Source of the DNA: Picochlorum sp. 'celeri'
Lineage: Eukaryota > Chlorophyta > Trebouxiophyceae
Reading direction: 5' to 3'
Length of the DNA: 64,000 nucleotides
NCBI GenBank assembly: GCA_010909725.1
Contig: JAACMV010000002.1
Span: 1,240,001-1,304,000, forward strand
Below are positions 9,123 to 19,258 of the stretch, piece by piece (the stretch's first letter is position 1; each line of letters starts with the position of its first letter). A program made the translations under genes and the position numbers. Under the pieces are notes generated by a model that did not search any database, was not told where the DNA came from, and saw only the letters and a program-made list of their open reading frames with translations.

Positions 9123-11069
9123 TTATGATCGATTGCTTGATCTTGTTCCAGACCTCCTTCCCCTGGGATGATTGGATGGGTCATAGGCATGGTCTCCTTC
9201 TGATGGCTCTTCATTCTGGCTCTCATCGTCTGTATCATGTATAGAATACTCGATTTCATCCTCGCTTGTTGTAGCTTTGTCCTCAAGCACTTGGAGTGGT
9301 GCATCACAAGGCACAGCATCCGGGAAGACATTGACTCTGTTTGTCTCTGGGTCCATCGGGAAAAGAAGGCCATTCTCAAACAATCTCAGGGCTTCTTCTT
9401 GGACTTCAATATCCCAAGCATCTAATATAGTGCAATCGAGCCAAGCTTTCTGGACTAGACTTGTCTCGATCTGCTGCCATGCTTTATAGGTGCAATCAAT
9501 GGCATCCTCTCTTTTCACCTTGGGTTTTGTGCTCTTTTCGATCTGCACAATCTGTTCAGCCAGTCTATCGTCCTGTGCGCTCTTTGATATCAAATCTGCA
9601 ATCTTCTTGCCATATTCAAAGCTGTACACCGCTTTAGTTTTGGTCTTGAGAGCTGAATTGATAGACACGTCGAGAGGCTGAAGCTTGTGTGTCATGTTTG
9701 GAGGCAGGAATCTTAGCTTCACTTTCCCTTTAAATTTCTCTTCCACTGCGCTTTTAAACTCTGCGGTTGTATGCACTTTCCAGTTGTCTAGGAGAAGCAA
9801 AAGTTGATTGCATGTTGGCTCACCTTTGGCTCTTTTCTCTGCCCACCTTTTTTCAGCATGAGGCAAGATGACATGTTCTATTAAATCCAAGTTGCTATCT
9901 GGTGTCGACCAATGCGTGTCTGTCTGATTGTATATACATCCTGGGTATTTTTCTTTTAGGTTTCTGAAGTTTGTTTGACTGTCTGGAATTGACCTGAAGC
10001 ATTTCTTCATGGTCCTTTTATCAAACTCTGTACCCTGGAAAATGAACTGGAGTGGGAGCTTCGCACCAGATGCTGAGACAACAGGCACAAGAGTGAGCTG
10101 ATTTTTCTCTGGTTTCTGTTTCACAACAACATTCCTTGAACCTTTCTTCGCCCTTGTTCTTTTGGACCGAGCAGTGAGTGGACATCCTGTTTGGTCCATG
10201 TTGTAAACGTCTTCTTTTGAGTAGCCTCTTGTTTTGACTATGTATGCCATCTGATACTTGAATCTAACCATTTGCTCTTTCCAGTCATCCGGTTCTTTGT
10301 ATGTTTCTTGAGTTTTGCTTCTCATGGATAAGCCCAGTTGTCTGCATAAATCATTTACCCAAGTCCTGCTCACCTTGAAACTTCCATCATCTAGTTTGCC
10401 ACCCTCCCCATGTTTCCTGATCAGTGCCTGTATTTGAGGTATCAACGTAGTAGAATTCACTGTTTCAGACAAAACATGAGTGCTTAAGCCGGTTGAATTA
10501 TGCTCCTCTGGCAGCAAATCTTTAATATGCTGAACAATAGCCTCCCTTGTCTCAGGTTTCAGGACACACTGTCTCCCAGGCCTTCTGCCAACCTTCTCCT
10601 TTGCTTTAATCCAAGAGCGTACATTTGCTTCATTTAAGTTTCTATAGTATTTAGGAAATGCACCCCCATTGATCGATCCACGATGCTTAGCAAAATATTT
10701 GACAGTGGCTGCTACAGGATTTTTGGTTGCCTTGCCCTTGAAGTCCTGAAGCTTTTCAAGGATCACTTTCTTGTCGGTCAATGTCCACTTTATATATTGT
10801 TTCTTCTGAGAGACTTGTGCCTCATCAATATTCTGATCGATCGCAGCCAGTGCATCCTGTAAAGGATCTTGCACATTCAAATTTTCTACTTCCTGAGCCA
10901 AAGCTTCCGCGTCACTTCTCTTCTTCTTTGGCCGGCCTCTTTTCCTCGAGCAATCTAACACAATTTTACGTTTATTAGTATTATTCTTTGATGCATTGCG
11001 TAACATAGCAAGTGCCCTTTCGGCTGCAGTAGGAGCCGTTCGTTGTTGCTGTCGTTGTGAGTCAACCAT
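9123..11069 (-). CDS. pogo/Tigger-like DDE transposase
   Basis: 648 residues, uninterrupted. In order: an AT-hook-like RKRGRPKKKR (about 42-51), a helix-turn-helix region (about 95-250, with NVRSWIKAKEKVGRRPGRQ), and the DDE_1 catalytic core. The three acidic residues are Asp292 in YNMDQTG, Asp428 in LLLLDNWKVH and Asp467 in HKLQPLDVSI; the FLPPNMTHKLQPLD block is typical of pogo/CENP-B-related transposases. The acidic, Ser-rich tail ends in RGRRSGTRSSNRS. It would cut and paste the surrounding element by recognising its 12-bp ends. It sits wholly within the inverted repeats, transcribed away from the lipase gene. Confidence 0.93.
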   Translation of the reverse strand: MVDSQRQQQRTAPTAAERALAMLRNASKNNTNKRKIVLDCSRKRGRPKKKRSDAEALAQEVENLNVQDPLQDALAAIDQNIDEAQVSQKKQYIKWTLTDKKVILEKLQDFKGKATKNPVAATVKYFAKHRGSINGGAFPKYYRNLNEANVRSWIKAKEKVGRRPGRQCVLKPETREAIVQHIKDLLPEEHNSTGLSTHVLSETVNSTTLIPQIQALIRKHGEGGKLDDGSFKVSRTWVNDLCRQLGLSMRSKTQETYKEPDDWKEQMVRFKYQMAYIVKTRGYSKEDVYNMDQTGCPLTARSKRTRAKKGSRNVVVKQKPEKNQLTLVPVVSASGAKLPLQFIFQGTEFDKRTMKKCFRSIPDSQTNFRNLKEKYPGCIYNQTDTHWSTPDSNLDLIEHVILPHAEKRWAEKRAKGEPTCNQLLLLLDNWKVHTTAEFKSAVEEKFKGKVKLRFLPPNMTHKLQPLDVSINSALKTKTKAVYSFEYGKKIADLISKSAQDDRLAEQIVQIEKSTKPKVKREDAIDCTYKAWQQIETSLVQKAWLDCTILDAWDIEVQEEALRLFENGLLFPMDPETNRVNVFPDAVPCDAPLQVLEDKATTSEDEIEYSIHDTDDESQNEEPSEGDHAYDPSNHPRGRRSGTRSSNRS

Positions 11070-11417
11070 CGCTATCTTTAGCCTTTTCTACACCGCTTGC
11101 GCTATTATTACATTTCAATGATCTCAATATTCATTTATAATAATCTTCAAGTGCGATTTGGATGAGACAATTGCGCAATCAAGGCTATGCGCCGATGTCA
11201 GAAATTCAAAATTCAAGTGATGCAGTTTCTCCTGCCATCTGGACGGTCTCAGCCAGTTTTGTGAGGAAGGAGCCGAGCGAGGGACCCCCGCTGCACATTT
11301 AAAGCTCCATTGGGCCATTACAGCACAACGAAGTGGAGCAAGACATCGTTCTGATCGCGATTCAGTGCCCCCCCGGTTATTTTCACTTATCCTTCAAAAT
11401 TTTCGTGGATTCGGCAT

Positions 11418-12845
11418 TTGAATTTCTTTTTGATTCGAAAATATTTGGCGGCGGTACAGTACACAATAAAGATTAATATCAGGACATTGGAATGTCGAAT
11501 TCTCGGATGGACCAAGAGTGATCCTTACATTGTTATATCTTGCGATGGAAGCGTGTACAAGACCTCGACCGTGTGGGGAAATTTGAACCCTTCATGGAAC
11601 GAGACTGCCTACTTTTACGTACATGATCTAGAGAGCACAAGGCTTCGATGCCGTGTTATTGATGATAATATAGTGACCGGGGACAATCTGATGGGTTCCG
11701 CGTTCGTACCTGTGAATGATCTGATGGACAACGAAGAGCACGAGGTCACACTTCCTCTGGTGGGCACATCAGGAGAAGTTCGTTTGAGCTTGAAGTATTC
11801 TTCATTTAAGGAGGGTGACTCGTTGGATCCCGGCCTTCTGGCGGAGATTGGGAAATCTACGTTGGTTGGGAATATTCCGAGAAACGTCACAGAGTCTGCA
11901 TGGAGGAAGATGATGACCACAATCATATTGGCCGAGGAGCTGGCTGACATTGAGTTTGACCCTGTGAGCTTCATTGAGAATAGAGACACTGATACTCAAG
12001 CCTGGATATTTTGGAACACGACGAACAAGCGCATTGTAGTTGCCTTTCGTGGGACTGAACAGACAGAATTTAAAGATCTGCTCACTGATGCCTCGTTGAT
12101 CCCATCTAGAATTGCCGCGGAGGATGGGAGATTGGCACCAAGCAATCAGTCGATGGATGAGCAGAGCGACCCATGGGTTCATTCCGGCTTTTTACGAGGC
12201 TATTTATCCGTTGCATCCGAAGTGAAGGAAATTGTGCAGCAGATTGTTGGTCAGGAACGCAACCGCTGGGAAATACTCTTCACTGGCCACAGCCTTGGTG
12301 GTGCCCTGACCACGCTATGCGCGTATGACATTGCGAAAATGGAAGAGAGCAAAGAAGATAAACTGTTCTCATCCATTGATGTTTACAATTATGGTTCGCC
12401 CATGGTAGGGGGAGAAGCTTTCACATCAGAGTTCAATGCGCTGTTGCCAAATTGCTGGAGAATTGTCAACGAAAATGATGCCGTTTGCAGGCTGCCCCGA
12501 TTTTTAGGATATGGCCATGTGGGAGGCAAAGTGACTCTGCATCGAGATGGCTCGGTTATCTTTATGGATTCGAACGAGAAAGAGGTGTCGGAGGATATCT
12601 CGGTAACCACTTTCATCAAGAAACTTGGTTACCAGTCCCTTTCTTCCTTTGCATCTCAGGGCAAGTACGTCGAGATACTACGCAACACCCTCGCGTCAGA
12701 TATTAGCAGGGACTTTGACGTGGATCAATGTATTCAGGAAGAGATCCAAAGCCTCGAGGCATTATTGGAAGGAAGCGCCATGGATGAGCACATGGAAGAT
12801 GAGTACTTTGCGGCATTAGAGAAAGCCATCCAAAGCAACCTCTGA
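11418..12845 (+). CDS. C2-domain class 3 lipase
   Basis: 475 residues. The N-terminal C2 domain (about 15-127; IRTLECRILGWTKSDPYIVI) likely binds membranes in a calcium-dependent way. The lipase_3 domain follows: VAFRGTEQTEFKDLLTD (208-224), nucleophile elbow GHSLGG with Ser292, Asp354 in NENDAVCRLP, and a probable catalytic His367 in GYGHVGG. It would hydrolyse acyl esters of glycerolipids. The first 14 codons are transposon sequence: the right inverted repeat ends at 11459. The original 5' end must therefore have been separated or replaced by the insertion, or the first exon lies beyond the element. There is no signal or transit peptide in the present frame. TGTAA lies 9 nt past the stop. 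Confidence 0.85.
   Translation: MNFFLIRKYLAAVQYTIKINIRTLECRILGWTKSDPYIVISCDGSVYKTSTVWGNLNPSWNETAYFYVHDLESTRLRCRVIDDNIVTGDNLMGSAFVPVNDLMDNEEHEVTLPLVGTSGEVRLSLKYSSFKEGDSLDPGLLAEIGKSTLVGNIPRNVTESAWRKMMTTIILAEELADIEFDPVSFIENRDTDTQAWIFWNTTNKRIVVAFRGTEQTEFKDLLTDASLIPSRIAAEDGRLAPSNQSMDEQSDPWVHSGFLRGYLSVASEVKEIVQQIVGQERNRWEILFTGHSLGGALTTLCAYDIAKMEESKEDKLFSSIDVYNYGSPMVGGEAFTSEFNALLPNCWRIVNENDAVCRLPRFLGYGHVGGKVTLHRDGSVIFMDSNEKEVSEDISVTTFIKKLGYQSLSSFASQGKYVEILRNTLASDISRDFDVDQCIQEEIQSLEALLEGSAMDEHMEDEYFAALEKAIQSNL
11448..11459 (-). repeat. Right terminal inverted repeat of pogo element
   Basis: GCGGCGGTACAG, followed by TA. It lies within codons 11-14 of the lipase reading frame as it stands. Confidence 0.85.
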
Positions 12846-12929
12846 AGACCACATGTAAATTGATATTTCATTCTCTGGTACATATATTGACGTCTGTCTG
12901 GTCGATGTGATTCTTCCTTTTCCAAATTC

Positions 12930-13208
12930 ATGGTCCAAGAGAAGGTCGACGAGACAACCACAAAACCGGCAACAAGAACAGGCTATTGCCTTGAAGAGGC
13001 CAACAGACTGTTAAATTGCGTCATATCAAAGAAATCTATTAGTGAATGCGAGGATTTATGCGACAAACTGCGGAGGTGCACCAAGAAACAGGCACGTTCT
13101 CGAATTCGTTCTGGCTTTCCATCACGATCCTGATCCAATCTCCATTCATGCATGCAGAATATTGTTAAATTTCTCTTGGAAGAATCTGCCGAGGAGGAAA
13201 AACCCTAG
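12930..13208 (+). CDS. Twin CX9C (CHCH-type) mitochondrial protein
   Basis: Two exons, 12930-13091 and 13158-13208, give 70 residues. Cys20 and Cys30, then Cys40 and Cys50, are each separated by nine residues (GYCLEEANRLLNC and SECEDLCDKLRRC), the signature of twin CX9C proteins. These fold with two disulfides in the mitochondrial intermembrane space through the Mia40 relay and often serve in respiratory-complex assembly. The 66-bp intron begins GC (CAG/GCACGT) and ends GCAG. It is phase 0, and removing it changes the C-terminus to an acidic NIVKFLLEESAEEEKP. Without splicing the frame runs into an unrelated Arg/Ser tail. Specific subfamily not determined. Confidence 0.7.
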
Positions 13209-13249
13209 ACAACGCTTCGCATCACCAAGTTTAAAAAAACGAGAAAGGT

Positions 13250-13630
13250 ATGTCGGGGTTGTATGCCAGGTCAAAGACATGGAGGTTCATTGTCCATGCT
13301 ACCCAGCAGAGCCCATTATACATGGGAGCATTTGCAGCAGTCGCCATAGGAGTGCCATATTTTATCGGTGAAACGGTGATGAACACAACAAACAGCCCGC
13401 GAGCTGATTCTTCTTTGGAAGAAGACTTGAGAAAAAAGACAACTTTGGAATCTCAAATGTTGGCAAAGGCACAGAAGGAACGATTGCAAGTGCTTTTTGA
13501 CGAAATAAAAGACGGAAAGGGTGCAGAGAGATATCAGGCAGCATTGGATGGTCAGAGCTTGGGATGCCATTCGTCAGGAACAACAATTGGGGCCAGAGCC
13601 ATCACAACAGCAGCGGACAAACGGGATTGA
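13250..13630 (+). CDS. Small single-TM protein, hypothetical
   Basis: 126 residues as read. A short N-terminus (SGLYARSKTWRFIVHATQQS) leads into one membrane span (about 24-40, MGAFAAVAIGVPYFIGE). A charged coiled-coil-like helix follows (about 55-95, LEEDLRKKTTLESQMLAKAQ) and then ERYQAALDG. The layout fits small organelle inner-membrane proteins of plants and algae, but I cannot name one. After about 13550 the +1 frame reads more like protein (RAWDAIRQEQQLGPEPSQQQ), so an unseen intron or a lost base near there is possible and the C-terminus is uncertain. It lies tail to tail with the RIQ-like gene. Confidence 0.5.
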   Translation: MSGLYARSKTWRFIVHATQQSPLYMGAFAAVAIGVPYFIGETVMNTTNSPRADSSLEEDLRKKTTLESQMLAKAQKERLQVLFDEIKDGKGAERYQAALDGQSLGCHSSGTTIGARAITTAADKRD

Positions 13631-13692
13631 TCCGTGGACTATTATGTCATCAACACAAGCAAAATCATCATTTAATATCGTATAGAATGGAT

Positions 13693-14429
13693 TCAATCCT
13701 CTTGCAGTGCAGAAACCACAAAACCAGCAGCCACAAAACCCTGCACAACACACAAACCACATGACGGGCAAATCTATCAATGCTGTCGGATTTCGGATAC
13801 GTACCGTAGCCACGCCGCCAAATATCAGGGCAAGTCCATAGCTGAGCGTGGTCTCCAGTCCGTTATCGTGGGGAATCAGCGAAGCAGACAAGACTGCCAA
13901 CACAATGAATGGCAGAGAGTTGGATGCGAGCGTAGCAGGGTTACTCGTGAGAACGTCTTCTGCGACTGCAAGTAATCCAAGTCTTTCTGCGGTGCTTAGC
14001 AAACCCGCCGACTCGATTTTGGAGAGAGTCAAACCTGACTTTTCCAGCTTGCTCAAGATCCCAGCCTTTTCAACAGAAGAGAGCAGTTTCTTCTCCTCGA
14101 TTCGCTTGAACGCGGACTTTCCGCTTTCCTCACGATCCTCCAGGAAGAGTCCCGTTCCAAAGAATCCTTTCTCCCACTCTTCGTCGTATGAGTTGACCTA
14201 CACGAGAACAAGTACCCGGGCTAAATCCGTGTTCCTCTCTCGCAGCACCAGCAGAGCCAACCAAATCAACGCAATGACACATCTACTGCTCTAAATTACA
14301 ATGGAAAGTCAAATGTACCTTTTTCGTCCCAGCCATGGCAACAGTAAGGGGAGATTTCCTTCCACTGCGACGCAGGGAGACCCCGCGAGGGGCCGAAGCG
14401 GAAAGTGATACAATGGAGGAAGCCTGCAT
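13693..14429 (-). CDS. DUF1118 / RIQ-type thylakoid membrane protein
   Basis: Three exons on the minus strand: 14429-14319, 14197-13805 and 13740-13693. All junctions are phase 0 GT-AG (introns 121 and 64 bp), giving 183 residues. Exon 1 is a typical chloroplast transit peptide (MQASSIVSLSASAPRGVSLR). The core has the repeated KLLSSVEKAGILSKLEKSGL and SKIESAGLLSTAERLGLLAV pattern of DUF1118, followed by two hydrophobic segments (LPFIVLAVLSASLIPHDN and the last exon, GFVAAGFVVSALQED). In Arabidopsis the RIQ proteins of this family influence grana organisation, light-harvesting antenna and non-photochemical quenching. Family membership is from motif memory; the splice model is mine. Confidence 0.75.
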
Positions 14430-14593
14430 GTCTTTACTTCTATGTTTAAGATAGATCGAATTATATTTTTGGGGAGGCTTGACGACGCCGGGCCGTGCCC
14501 TATGAACCAGCCTGTCTTGCAGACTGTCATCCAGATAAGATTTTTTTTTACCAAAAACAATTGTATTCATCATCATGGACGTTCGTCAGGCAC

Positions 14594-17126
14594 TCATGCA
14601 GCTGGCGCTTTGCTAGCAATAATCTCTTCTTGGATATGGGATGGAACCACCTCGTACTTGTCGAGCTTCATGGAATACTGGGCTCTGCCCTTGGTCATAC
14701 CACGGAGGTTAGACACGTAGTTGAACATCTCAGAGAGTGGGACCTCGGCCTTGACCAACTTCATTCCTCCTGGCTTATCGATGAATTCCTGGACCATTCC
14801 TCTCCTGGAGTTGAGGTCTCCGATAACATCACCCATGTGCTCTTCTGGCGTTGTCACCTCGACAGACATGATTGGTTCCAACAGCTTGGCTCCGGCCTTC
14901 TTCATTCCGTCCCTGAAGCACTGGCGGGCGGCGATTTGGAAAGCAAGAACAGATGAATCTACATCGTGATAAGATCCGTCATATAATGTGCATTTCACGT
15001 CCACCACTGGGAAACCTGCCAAACTTCCGTTTGCCATCATATCCTCAAGTCCCTTGACAACACCAGGGATGTACTCCTTTGGAACTACACCACCCTTGAT
15101 CTCAGAAACGAACTCAAATCCACTACCAGGCTCTCCTGGCTCGAATTTGATCGCGACGTCGGCGAATTGGCCGGATCCTCCACTTTGCTTTTTGTGCACA
15201 TATCTAACATCGGAAGGCTTTGAGATTCCTTCCCTATAGTTCACCTGAGGAGCTCCCACATCGCATTCGACCTTGAACTCTCTCTTGAGACGGTCGACAA
15301 TGATTTCGAGATGAAGCTCTCCCATGCCTTCAATCACAGTCTGGTTTGTCTCCTCGTCACGTGAGAAGTGGAAAGATGGATCCTCCTGTGCAAGTTTGAT
15401 AAGCCCTCCAGTCATCTTGTCCAAATCTCCCTTGGACTTTGGCTCGATCGCAACCTTGATCACAGGATCTGGGAACTCCATGCGCTCCAAGAGCACGGGT
15501 TCTTTCTCGTCACAGAGCGTGTCTCCAGTGACAACATCTTTCAGTCCCCCGACAGCTACAATGTCTCCGGCACGAGCCATCTTGATGTCTTCCCTACTGT
15601 TAGCGTGCATTTCCACGAGGCGTCCGATACGCTCTTTCTTTCCTTTAGCGGCATTCAGGGCATAGGACCCAGCTTCCAAAGTTCCTGAGTACACGCGAAT
15701 GAAGGTCAATGATCCCACAAATGGATCAGTCATGACCTTGAATGCAAGAGCTGAGAAGGGCTCGTCATCGGAAGACTTTCTTCTCATTTCCACCTCAGCA
15801 TCATCCACCTGAGATCCTTTCACATCTTCGACGTCAGTTGGCGCTGGAAGGTACTCGACCACAGCATCCAAGAGGGGCTGCACACCCTTGTTCTTGAAGG
15901 CAGTTCCGCAGCACATTGGGACAAAGTGTCCACCAATGGTTCCCTTTCTGATCAACTTTTTCAACTCGTCTTCACTTGGTACTTCTCCTTCCAGATACAT
16001 CATCATGGCATCATCATCCATTTCCACCGCGGCTTCGATCAACTTTTCGCGCCACTCCTCAGCACTGGCCTTCAGGTCCTCTGGGATTTCTACCTCATCA
16101 AAGGAGGCACCCAAATCTTCTCCATTCCATACAATGGCCTTCATCTTGATGAGATCAATCACCCCTCCAAAGTCTTCCTCTGCCCCAATAGGGATCTGGA
16201 TAACCAAGGGATTGGCTCCCAAGTTCTCCACAATCATATCTCTTGTGCGGAAGAAGTTAGCTCCCATCCTGTCCATCTTGTTGACGAAGCAAATTCGAGG
16301 AACTCCATACTTGTCTGCCTGACGCCAGACGGTTTCTGACTGGGGCTCTACCCCTGCAACAGAGTCAAAGACGGCAACTGCTCCATCCAAAACACGGAGG
16401 GCACGCTCCACTTCCAGGGTAAAGTCAACGTGCCCTGGGGTATCGATAATGTTAATGCGATGGCCCTTCCATGCACATGTGGTGGCAGCAGATGTGATGG
16501 TGATTCCACGCTCCTGCTCCTGCTCCATCCAATCCATGGTAGCACCTCCATCATGGACTTCCCCAATCTTGTAACTCTTTCCGGTATAGAAAAGGATGCG
16601 CTCGGTGGTCGTGGTTTTCCCGGCGTCAATGTGTGCCATGATTCCAATATTACGGTATTTGTCAAGAGGGACCTCGCGCTTCTCTCCGTTTGCCTGGACA
16701 ACGAGGGCCTCAGACCTCCTCTGTGAACCAGAGGTTGTCACCCGAACTTTCTGCCCCTACACACAATCAATACCAATGAGGCCAGAAATATACACGGTAC
16801 ATAACAATCAGATATAATTGCAGTGCAGCGACTGTGTCTCGTGGGCACATGTCCAGACCAGGTCTCGCGACACGAACGAGAGGTGGGAGAGTTTTGGTGC
16901 CGCCTTCGCTCTTGGGACCCCAATGAGCGCGCATGATCACAATGTACTATCGCATTTCATTAGATATCCAAAAACGTACAGCAAATGATGAATTTGTGAG
17001 GTCGGTTGAGAAACCAGTCGAGGCTGAGCGCTGGTTCAAGCGTGCTCGTGCAGCAACTCCGCGAGCAAACGCTCGTGGGGCTGCAGGCACGGCAGATTTT
17101 CCATTCACAGCTGTTTTCTGGTACAT
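14594..17126 (-). CDS. Plastid translation elongation factor G
   Basis: Two exons, 17126-16980 and 16756-14594 (223-bp intron, phase 0), give 769 residues. Exon 1 is an Ala/Arg/Ser-rich transit peptide ([20 protein letters not shown]). Exon 2 opens with GQKVRV and then the GTPase: P-loop [13 protein letters not shown] (about 90-102), DTPGHVDFT and NKMDR. Domains II-V follow to [23 protein letters not shown] drives GTP-dependent translocation on bacterial-type ribosomes. The spacing and [18 protein letters not shown] match the cyanobacterial/chloroplast type, not the mitochondrial one. Starting at the in-frame GTG (16741) would lose the targeting peptide. It is a neighbour of another plastid gene (RIQ-like), same strand. 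Confidence 0.92.
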
Positions 17127-17355
17127 TGTGACACACAAATTCAAGTAAAAAACTGAATCGATAGAAATAGGAATGGTGGGCAATGTGGGTGTCCCAAGGC
17201 CTTCCTCTCGATCGTGAGGCTCTCGGGCCATACAGTGCACTGGGATTCCTCTTGTGGCCCAGGTGGCGTATTGAGATCGACATGCCGACAGCGCTTCACA
17301 AGTTCATTCCTTACACATTCAAATACATCAGACAGCGAAAAAAAATGACTGACAA

Positions 17356-18931
17356 CTAGCGATCGCCTGCACGAACGGCTGCTGCCTCTATCAGACGCCA
17401 CTGCTCCTGCCTCTTGGCACAATTGGCCCTTTCCCTGGCCAAACTTTCCTCGTACGCCTTCCTGCACCGCTCGTACAGCTTCGGATCCATGTTCTGAAAC
17501 ATTTTCCTAACATTCATTGATAAATTTTGAACGGCTGGATTCCAGTGTTGCTTTGCATTCTCCTCCAGAGCTCCAACAACCAGTGGGACAACACTAGCCT
17601 TGTTGTGATGGAGCAACTGCACAATATACTCGTTGTTCCACAAGAACAGCGAGCGCTCTCCCACCTGAAAGTGGTTTGAGGTCAAGCATTTCGATATTTG
17701 CTTCATCAGAGGTTCTGCCACGGCGGCAAACTCCTCATCCCTCGTGAGCTCCAAAACTTCCTCCAGCTCCCCCAGAAAGAGCACCTCTTTGTGGCTGTTG
17801 GTCACGGGCCAGAACTTCAAAAGGCCTCTGATGACCACTTCTGCTAACGAATGATCCTTTTCTACAAACTGTGTCACGCAGTACGACAACTGTTGATGAT
17901 ATAGTGGAAGATTTTTGGGTTTGTGCAATGGCAGGAGGGCCCTCTGCAAGAATGTCTTGTGCTCCTCCTTGAGCGGCAATGCAAATCCGTTGATGATCGA
18001 CCCTAAAATTTCCAATAATTCAGCTATTCCGTTGTGCCTATCTGTTTCGTAGACGAATCGATAAAATACATGATTGATAGACTTTCGAATAAAGGGCCGA
18101 TGTGCCATGAATTTCCCATAAATCCTGTGAAGAATGGTCTTCAGGTAATCTCTCTCCCGAGGATCTTCGCTATCAAACAAATCCAGAAGCTTCAAAATAA
18201 AATGATGGTTAATATATTGCTTGGCTACCTTGGCATCGGTGTCGCTCGACACGACATACCGGAGCAATAATTCGTATACTATAGAGAGGTGCGACCACGC
18301 AGGCTCCAACAGCGGTTCCTCCTCGTCCAACTCATAACTCTCCCCGGTGGTTGAATGCTTGCTGGGTGGCAGCTCTCTAAATAAATTGGCAGCAATCATA
18401 TGGACAACATGGGGAGATACATCTTCTGTAAACTTGCCTCCTCCAGAGTTGATGTAATCAATCAAATCCTGCAGAGCCTCCCGCTTCATCTCCTTCTCCC
18501 TCACATCTACAGCCGGGCTGGTGAAATCAAAGGTGTACGAGCACATTTCCAACTTTCTCACGAAAACTTCCTGTCGGTGATGGATGTCAACATTTCTCAG
18601 ATGAGGAAGCGACTCTGCAGATGGCAGACAAGAGCAAAAACCTGTGAGTAGACCAACCCAACAGACTTGCACAACACAAAACCCCGCTCGTACCTCTATA
18701 TGCATTCAACATAGACTCTCTAGATTTCGTCCTTTTAATTTTAGTATTCACATGAGCTGGTTCAGAGTGCCCTCGCCTGAGCGGGTGCTGCATTTTGGCC
18801 GATGACCCTGACTGGTCCACGTCGCAGCTCCCTTGCCTCCTGTGACCTTGCTGTTGCGCCTTCCCCTTGACACTCGTCATACCCAGCTTTGCCTTCATGG
18901 ACTTGAACAGGCTCGGCGTGTTGTCCCCCAT
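17356..18931 (-). CDS. PP2A regulatory subunit B', B56 family
   Basis: Two exons, 18931-18694 and 18641-17356, with a 52-bp intron (phase 1), give 507 residues. Exon 1 is a basic, Ser/Gln-rich N-terminus (KIKRTKSRESMLNAY). Exon 2 is the all-helical B56 HEAT-like domain: RQEVFVRKLEMCSYTFDF, LFDSEDPRERDYLKTILHRI, GKFMAHRPFIRKSINHVFYR, GSIINGFALPLKEEHKTFL, and HWNPAVQNLSMNVRKMF. B56 subunits select substrates for protein phosphatase 2A. Without the upstream exon the frame would start with an implausible hydrophobic intron translation, so splicing is preferred. TGTAA lies 40 nt past the stop on the minus strand. Confidence 0.93.
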
Positions 18932-19258
18932 CGTTCACCCCAACAAACAAGCGACCCGTGTTGATTGGTGAATGATTCTTTGTTTGGAACATACGTACAC
19001 ACCGAGGTGTGTCTCTTGTCCGGATATGTCTCCTGTTACTTTGCAATCGGTAGTTTTCAATATGTTTATGGATCAACCCCAGGCATGACATGGGTCTATC
19101 CTGTGCAAACTGGAGACCCAGATCTCCGCATAAGATCTCCCCCCCTTCCTGCCTTGTGCATACAAGATGTGCCTTTTGGGCCATGATGACACTGTAGCAC
19201 TGGGCAGAAAATTCCACTTTCATCTATTTATAATCATTGCATAGTCCATTGATTCGAT
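18932..19258. promoter_or_regulatory. Divergent promoter region between B56 and eIF2B gamma
   Basis: 327 bp between two genes transcribed away from each other, so both promoters should lie here. I see no TATA box I would defend and no supported coding frame. Confidence 0.4.

Larger units (their letters stand above)
8946..11459 (-). mobile_element. pogo-type DNA transposon, complete
   Basis: A 2.5-kb element with perfect 12-bp terminal inverted repeats, CTGTACCGCCGC at 8946-8957 and GCGGCGGTACAG at 11448-11459. They are flanked by TA on both sides (8944-8945 and 11460-11461), the target duplication of the Tc1/mariner/pogo superfamily. It holds one intact transposase gene on the minus strand. 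Because frame and ends are intact, it may be recent or still active. Its right end falls inside the apparent start of the downstream lipase ORF. Confidence 0.85.

Noticed and set aside
16741..16923. 61-codon minus frame as the EF-G first exon
   Set aside because: It lies wholly inside the intron predicted from a better transit-peptide exon at 17126-16980, and it does not join EF-G in frame.
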